Below, one piece after another: positions 56,770-64,000 of a stretch of 64,000 nt of DNA (the first letter of the stretch is position 1; every line of letters begins with the position of its first letter). The position numbers were made by a program, and so were the translations under genes. The notes beneath the pieces are model-generated. The model was not told the DNA's origin. It made no database searches and worked only from the letters and a program-made list of their open reading frames with translations. Source of the DNA: Amia ocellicauda (lineage: Eukaryota > Chordata > Actinopteri > Amiiformes > Amiidae); contig NC_089869.1 of assembly GCF_036373705.1 (NCBI RefSeq), forward strand, positions 6,675,676 to 6,739,675, written 5' to 3'.

Positions 56770-57700
56770 GTGAAGGGGTGGGGTGTGGGTTTCCCCGAGA
56801 AATCGCCCCAAAAAATCCAACGACACTACGCCTCACTGTTTAAACAGTAGAGGCCAGAGAACCTCATCTCCACCATATCCCCACAATACGCTCGGATCTC
56901 AGGACGTCCAGCACAGATGCACAGGTTTAAAGTAAGTAATTTACTTTACATTGTTGCCAATTACTCCAGACGGAGCATCAAGAAGAACATCACATAATTT
57001 CATTCATAAGACGTTATGCGCTAAATGTTATAAAAGATAGAATAAGGTCAAGCAGCATTTATCAGTCTTTTTCCTGGACAGTCCTATATCACTCTCCCAG
57101 AACCAAGTCATCAGGCAGTCCCAGAAGTCAAAGGCTTCAAATCTCTTCGGGGCAATGCATCACCTTTCCCTGCAGATTTCTCCATGGCACTACACAGACG
57201 GGCACACCACTCAGCCATCTTCTCTTCCCAACACTTCTGGCAATCCCCGGGTTTCTTCCGACACCAGACCAATGTTCAGCAGCCACAGTTGCTATAACAA
57301 AAAGGGCACACCTGGAGCTACAGAAACTTGGCAGCGCGACCCAGCGGGACTGGACGGCAGACAGGGGTGCTTGGCCCCACCACATCTGGCTCTCGGTAGG
57401 CGGTCAGGGGCACTGTATCTGTCATGCTCCACTCTTCCACCTACCGTGCCCCTGGTGGGGAGCCGAGCCTTTCATCCCTTCCATCCAGCCATCCCATTGC
57501 CGACCGACCATCTGTCCCGGTGCTGCTATGTCTGTCGCTCTCCATCCCCTATATCTATTCCATGCTCTGCCCTTGCTCGCTCGTGTTGTTGCAGTCTTTC
57601 TGTGCTTCTGTCCCTTTTCAGTCCTTCAGCTCATAAGAGATGGGGCTCAGGTACGTCATTACAATTACTAATACTGACCTGAGATCGAAGTGAAATAAGT
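56770..57700. repeat. G+C-rich block of unknown origin, probable interspersed repeat
   Basis: The block contrasts sharply with the AT-rich flanks. It contains C-rich tracts and an imperfect hairpin at about 57392-57467 (CTCGG...CAGGGGCAC against GTGCCCCTG...CCGAG). A long open frame exists but has the composition expected of C-rich non-coding sequence. It could be part of an LTR or another repeat, and no family could be named. Confidence 0.35.
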
Positions 57701-59091
57701 GTCCTTAGTGTGACGCACATCAACATGAACTAGCATTTACAGTAACAAGTATACCATCATGAAGAAAGTGAAAGTCTTAGATCAATTGAGACAAACTATC
57801 ATTGTTTTGTAGCATGGGTTAGCCTGTTTTTGACCATACAAAGTTAAAGACAATTCTATATTTATACTGCAGATTTTGGTTAATGTAAATTGTCTTCTGC
57901 CTTATTATTAATTATGATAATTTCTATTTGTGCCTTGTTATTTGTTTTATTAACACGTGAGATGAAGTTTCTTCGCTGAATATGAGCAAGTGTGGTCTTG
58001 TGTGTTGAATTTGTCTATTTTAGGACCTTAATAGTTCAGATAAAGCGAGAGGAATGCCGTTGTCTATTTTGAGCTTGCCACTCATGCTCAGGTGGTCAGA
58101 TCTATCCGTGCAGCCCAGCAGTGGTCCACGGCCTGGTCTTTGTCAAGTCAGGAGCCAGATACAAGCAGTGTCTGATAACATGATATGGGAAGTAGGAGCA
58201 GCCCAATAGAAAATGTACCAACAAAACCAGCACAAAATACTCTGAAGTCTTGGTCTTCAAATTAGCTTAAACTAGAATTCATTTAGAGGTCTGTTTTTCC
58301 TTTTTCCTTTTTAATAGAGCCAATAACATATATTAAATTAAAAATGAATGAATTAAATGTGTTATTTCTAAAATCAAGATGCTGTTACAAGTTTTAAAGT
58401 ATTCCAATTAAGAAAAGTAATTGGTTAGTTATTGTACTTTTTTATTTTTCAAGATTCTGAATGGTGTGCTGCTGGTTAAAACAAAAACACAAATACATTT
58501 ATATATCTAGGCTATGTGTATACATTTACATACAGTAATAAGGAGTTTTACTCACACGACCTGTGTAATAATAGTACAAATTGATTCATTTTATCATAAT
58601 TATATAAGATCAGGGTTCCTTATTATACAATTGTACTTTGAATTTGGTAAAGGTTGACGTTAGTCTGTGCAAGACAAACTTGCAGTTCTTGCATTCAAGT
58701 GCAGATCAAGATACATTAATGTTTCCCCTTTTTGTAAAGATAGCTGTTTGTCTTGTGTCAAAATGACGTACTAATTGGACAGATCAGAAGTTTCCTACAG
58801 CAAATGGGTCTCTGTAGTGTACAGTCTTCATCTTGTATCCAACTGCTTTTTGAATGTACATCTGCTCGCTGGAGAGAACCTCCAATGTATCATGTTGCGC
58901 TGCCTTAGGATGAGTGAAGTCCTTTTACTGAAGCCTGCTATAGTTAGTAAGAAATTATTTGTGACGAAACGGTCAGTTACTTGTTGCAAATGGGCAGATG
59001 GGTTCAATCCCTCACTGCTAGAGAGGGGATGAACCTCTGAATGTGAAAGTGGACATAAAAACAACAAATGTAGACTGTTATGTCCCTCATA

Positions 59092-59255
59092 GGCAGCAGT
59101 GTGGCATAGTGGTTAGGGCTCTGAAGCGAAGGGTCATGGTTTCAGTCTCAGGTAAGGCACACTGCTGTTATACCCTTGAGCAAGGTACTGTACCTAGAAT
59201 CACTAAAAAGTGATATATTGTTAAAAAAAAAAAAAGGGCCTCTGGTAAGAAATAC
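59092..59255 (+). mobile_element. tRNA-derived SINE
   Basis: There is an A box (TGGCATAGTGG) near 59102 and a B box (GGTTTCAGTCTC) near 59138 at normal tRNA spacing. They are followed by CCCTTGAGCAAGGTACTGTA, a conserved body motif of fish SINEs, then an A-rich run and GGGCCTCTGGTAAG, a degraded version of the L2-type tail (GCGTCTGCTAAATG). The element is therefore probably mobilised by an L2-type LINE. Confidence 0.8.
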
Positions 59256-61925
59256 TATAATATAATGTTAGAACAGGTCTTTAAAGCATCTAAAATGGAA
59301 TCAAACTAGGCAGCAAGCAAATAAAGGCTGGGTTCCCTGGCTTCATGTTCATGAGCTATACAGAAAATTTGTGTCAGGCCAGATCACGAGGGGAGTGTGC
59401 TGTGCATTCCTGCATGCTGCCATCGAAAACTTGCGAAACTTGAGCCCCATGTCTGAGAGAACTATCTCCCTGTCAGCAAACTAATCTGCCTGTCATTAAC
59501 TGTCACTGAAAAAGAAATGGCTTAACCCTTAAGAGTGTATGTCCACATTGCCGTTGTGGAAATGCATACCCTATTTAAACCAGCGGAGAGAGTTAAGTGA
59601 AACCTAGACATTGGTTCGAGGTCACCACAAAAATATCCCCACTTGGGTATCGTATTATCATCAGTTTGCACTAGGGCCAAGTCAAGTTTCAAGTTAGTTT
59701 TATTTTTCTTTATTTGAAATAACTTAAGCCTTTTTAATTAGCTGGAATTAAGTCACTGAACATTCCAAGGATCAATATATTTTATTTTTATTTGTCCAGC
59801 CTTTATATGTTATATATTTTTTGTCTGTGTATTTATTTGTATTAACTTGTACCATTATGTTTTAGTGACTGTAGATCTTATCTGAAGCTACCGAGGTTTC
59901 AAAGCCCCACTAGTAAATAAACAAAGTGGCTGTTAATATGTTTACAGCTTCTGTAAATCATTTCGGTGCAGAAGGAGGCAACAGAGGTTGGTCTTGTCAA
60001 ACAGCAGCGAAGCATTTCACTTGTATCATGTATTTGTCGCTACTGTGCAATGCAGACATGTATCGACCTTAACCCTTTGTCTTCCTGCTCAAACTGTTGT
60101 CATTCGTAGTTTTAATGGAAAGCTGTAGAAATGTTACATTTACTTTTAGTTTCCTGATTTGTTCGTTTTGTGGTGGGGTGAGGGGTTGGTGGTAAAATTA
60201 GACATTTTATGGTTTACATTTGGATATGCAGCTGTTAAAGACTTGGCTTTGGTTTAGCTTTTTTGGGAAGTCATACGTGATTGAGATTTGTCAATAATGT
60301 AATGTTTAAATATATATGTTTAAGGACTTGATTTGTTTAGTTAATGTTTTTCATTGTTTTGTCTGCTGAGTGGGGTTCAATGTATCAGGGTGCATTTGTT
60401 TTAGGATGAGATTTAGGCTAGACTATTTAAATATGCTTTATTTATTATGTCTGATAGTCTCCACAGTAAATGCACTGGACCTTCCTTTTAAGGAGTTGTA
60501 ATGCATGACATAAAATCCATTATATACTGTATGTCTAGGTCTGGGAGATTCCCCATAATGTCTCATCATGTTCTGTTAAGTGCTTTGTGCTCCCTACAGA
60601 GCCCTGGGTTTCCACAGTGGGTAGAGAGATGACATTACATCATGCATCTTCTGATATTCCACCTACAGGGCCATATGTCCTCCATTTCTGTCTGTGGTGC
60701 CTTTGTCCTCCTGCAGGCTGCACCAGATGCACAGTATATAAATTGTCAGCCACAGCAACATGCCATGGAAGGGACTCGTCAGCAGGTGTGTTGTGGGTTA
60801 GGCCAAGGGTGTAGGTTTGGTTTGAACATTGATGGGGAGGGGGATTTCAGCATTTCTAAGCCAGTCATGCAGTACATAAAGTAAATATTAAATGGCATAC
60901 ACCACTTCAAATCCAATTAAAGCAACTAGAATAACTAGTCACTTTCTTATTTTTATGGGGAAAACTTCAAATGGAAAAGTTTCATTATCTGCCAACCAGA
61001 GAACAGAAAAAACAGTAAACTTAAGTTACTGAAGTAGCAGAATACCTTTAAGGGTATAAGTAGCTGACTAACAAGAACATATCATTAAATTCATAGAGCA
61101 ACAGGGTAAAAAGTGCAATGTGTGTCCTTGAATGTCTATCAATCTATGGTTGCGTCACACCTCCTCGACTAAAAGAAAACAGATTGTACAGTTCACCTAT
61201 AAAAGCATTTTCATTAACACTAACACTCAAGTCAGGAGAATTCACTTTCCCATTCCCTCTCGCCCTGCTGGGGGCCATGTTTGATGAGAATAACGATTGA
61301 TAGTACCGATGATCTAGGATGCCTGATCTACACTTTGTTGGGTTAAGCTAATGCTGTTTTGCTGCTCGCCCATTCGTAATTCTAGATAATGACGCTGCTG
61401 ATGTTAATGGACAGCAATGCCTGTTATTTGGTATGGCGTGTCTTAACTGCTTTCCCATCTCAGCTCCCACATCAGCCAATGGGGCTTGCTTGACTGTGGT
61501 CTGCAGACTTTTTGTGGACCTGTTGACAGTCGAGAAAGACAGACAGGTCCACTCTCACTGGGCAGCCAGACCAAAAAAAACAACATTGGGAAACGATTGA
61601 ATATGCGTGGCATCATTTTTACTAATACAGCGGCATCGGTGGGAGCAAATTTACAGATTTACGGATCCTTTTTGGATGTAATTTTGGGTTCATATAACCA
61701 TTATTTCCAATATATTTCTGTTAGGGAGCTTTTTATTAACTTTGTTGTTTTTATTATTGTCCCCCAAATTACATGTGCAATTTGTAACAGAAAATGTTCA
61801 GTAAGTGAAAAAATATAGTAAAGGTTCAGAAAAGGGGTGGATGAAGGTTGGCTTTGGCAGGGTAAGGGAACCCCTGATTTAAAGTAATATGTTTTGCCTG
61901 TTATAGTGACCGCATTATTAAAGTT

Positions 61926-61948
61926 TTATTTATTTATTTATTTATTTT
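61926..61948. repeat. (TTTA)n microsatellite
   Basis: About five TTTA units. Confidence 0.85.
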
Positions 61949-64000
61949 ATAATCATGACTCTAATGCACAATCAAATGCACCACTGCTGGTAGTGACCAG
62001 TATTTCAAAATTTTAAATTGGGTAGCCAATTGACCTTTTTGACCCTTCTTGTGACCTTAACAAAGCACTTCTAACTTTGGTGCATTTACAGTTTATGAAA
62101 AAAAAAAAAAAAGGAAAATAGAGAGATTGAATGGATTTACAGTGCCATATGTTTAAGAGCTATGTGAAATTAGAGCTGTGTGTCAGGAAGGCAGCTTAAC
62201 TGTATTTCAGCTGCATGCAGTTACTGAACTTGGAAGCATCCGACAGGAAATGGAGCAAAAGGCTTTTGTCGATACACCAGCAAAACACTAATACCCTAAG
62301 CGTGTAAACCTACAACTTGCAGCGTGTGAATATGACTGTGTTACACCCTGAGTTCAGCACTCTTGCACCTTGATCTATTGGCTGTCACCCAGCCATGGAT
62401 GCACCAGCCTTCCGTGATAAGGCTTGAAAGAATCCCTCTTCAAACAGCGAACTCACAGCATAGGAACACACTCCTGTCCTCCAATATCACAAATTCCTTA
62501 TGTTGCGTGAGTTCTCCTACCTACTGGTAAAAGATTTAAATCTTGGGGAATGTCAATAATTTTAAACCCTGATTAAGCAAATGTATTGCAGTATTTGTGG
62601 TATGCATGAAGTATATATTAAAGACCAGAGTTTATATAATGGATTGTGGGAAGGAGAGTAGTGTCGCCTTTACTGTATTTAGCATTTGGTTTCATTTTTC
62701 CATAGAGGAAACTTAATAGCAATGCTTGTGCCCTGCAAAATAGATTTGCCAAACTGAACGGCCAAAGATTGTTCCTCAATAATCCTGTTTTGGCAGTGCC
62801 TGCTCCAGTACCACCTGGTTTAGCACAAATGGGAACCAACTGAATCCATTGACAGAAATACTTACATTTGGAAATTGAAAACACAGAGAAATAAGATCCC
62901 ATTGGAACAGATACTTGGATGACTTTCCACAGCAAGTACAGTGTAAAACCAATCCGATTCACTCTTGGGAAATAAAATATTACCCACCCAGTCATAATAA
63001 AGTAATGTGTTATGTGTTTGTGAATTATTTAGTGTAGACAAGTTTAATTGATTTACACTCTCTGTAAAAATGTAAGGTATTCGGTTTGGGATATGCTGCT
63101 CTGTGGAAAATGGGGTGATTTTGACCTCTTTATGCAATGCTCGCTTTTAAAAAAAAAAAAAAGACTCCTTATATTTAATACCAGGCTATGTCTCACTAAT
63201 CTTGGTCCATGTGTTCACAACTAAAAGACAGCAGTGTAAAAATTCGTAGGATGGAGTCTAAGGAAAGTGTTATGAACATTATCACTTCAGTAACTATTTT
63301 ATAAGAATATGAATTTGTGAATTAATGCAATCCCATTTTATTTGTACTGAAAGTATGCCACCCTACACAGTGTTGGTTGATAAACATGCATGCATCCATC
63401 ATGTCCTCTGCATAATTTTAAAAGTCCAAACAGCGGGATTCTGCAAATGACACATTTAGTGTGAAGTGAGTCATTCGGTGAGGTTTGCGCTCTGCTGATG
63501 TCAGTGCTACCTACATCTTGTTAAAGACTGAATATAAATTACTTAACTGGGTAGAAAAGCAACACAGTGCAGTGTCTGCTCTGGTTAAGTTAATTAATAA
63601 AAGTTAATTAATTATGACCTTTACATTTAATTACCACCCCAATCCCCCACCAAACAAATAGTGATTTATCATACATAAACTCTGTTGTGATGTAATATAG
63701 GTTGAGATGTCTCTGCTGAAATGTCTGGCAGACATTTGGACTGGGCTGAAGACACATTAACCTTTAGAGCAGCTGGGCATGATTCTGTTTACAGTCATTG
63801 CCTTGCAAACATCTCCTTACATTAGTGCCCAAAGCCAAGAAGTCTAGCCCCTAATGGTCAAAGGTGGTAATTTAATTTCTTCGTGTATTTCTGTTCTCAT
63901 GAATGCTGGCACCTGTGCCATTTGTTTCTCATTAGGGATGGTACTGTCTTGTAAACACAACTTCTGTTTTCTGTCACTTCCTTTGGCACCATGGCTAAGT

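Larger units (their letters stand above)
46704..64000. other. Gene-free stretch, possibly a large first intron
   Basis: No coding exon with splice context could be supported. The stretch holds microsatellites, a tRNA-derived SINE, a possible second SINE remnant and a G+C-rich block, listed separately. Some segments look less AT-rich and more complex than their surroundings (about 49.6-49.95, 53.2-53.55 and 61.1-61.55 kb). Confidence 0.45.

Noticed and set aside
57155..57682. 175-codon open frame
   Set aside because: It is rich in Ser, Pro, Leu and Cys, as expected from C-rich non-coding sequence. It has no motif, no splice context and no stop-free continuation.

Overview
The window is vertebrate DNA, almost certainly from a ray-finned fish. 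It is AT-rich, its genes have many short exons and long introns, and it carries fish-type transposons: Tc1/mariner copies, a CR1-like LINE and tRNA-derived SINEs. The gene order dusp5 - smc3 matches the human 10q25 neighbourhood, where RBM20 follows. The tail of the LINE resembles elements I associate with non-teleost fishes such as gar, bowfin and sturgeon, but that is only a weak impression.

Layout. 1-1.74 kb is upstream sequence without genes. 1.8-8.5 kb holds dusp5 in 4 exons (372 aa, an ERK-specific dual-specificity phosphatase), behind a CArG/ETS/TATA promoter. 8.6-12 kb is intergenic and contains a 5'-truncated LINE. 12.2-31.85 kb holds smc3. All 29 coding exons can be joined in frame to a 1217-residue product, the length of human SMC3, and one intron is a minor-spliceosome AT-AC intron. 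A Tc1/mariner element with DD36E spacing sits in smc3 intron 5. A second, internally deleted copy lies in inverse orientation just past the smc3 poly(A) signal, followed 21 bp later by the end of an unrelated Tc1-like element. 34.2-39.9 kb holds a 12-exon secreted astacin-type zinc metalloprotease with a C-terminal MAM domain (481 aa). As far as I recall, mammals have no gene in this interval.

39.9-64 kb has no recognisable coding sequence except one good ATG-plus-splice-donor exon at 46.57-46.70 kb. By synteny it may be the first coding exon of rbm20, in which case the remaining 17 kb would be its first intron. That stretch holds microsatellites, a SINE and a G+C-rich block near 57 kb.

The three genes do not form a pathway. 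dusp5 is a nuclear feedback phosphatase for ERK, smc3 is a core cohesin ATPase, and the astacin gene encodes a secreted protease. The least expected structures are the AT-AC intron, a pair of related foldback (MITE-like) elements at 12.05 and 34.74 kb, and the astacin-MAM gene itself.
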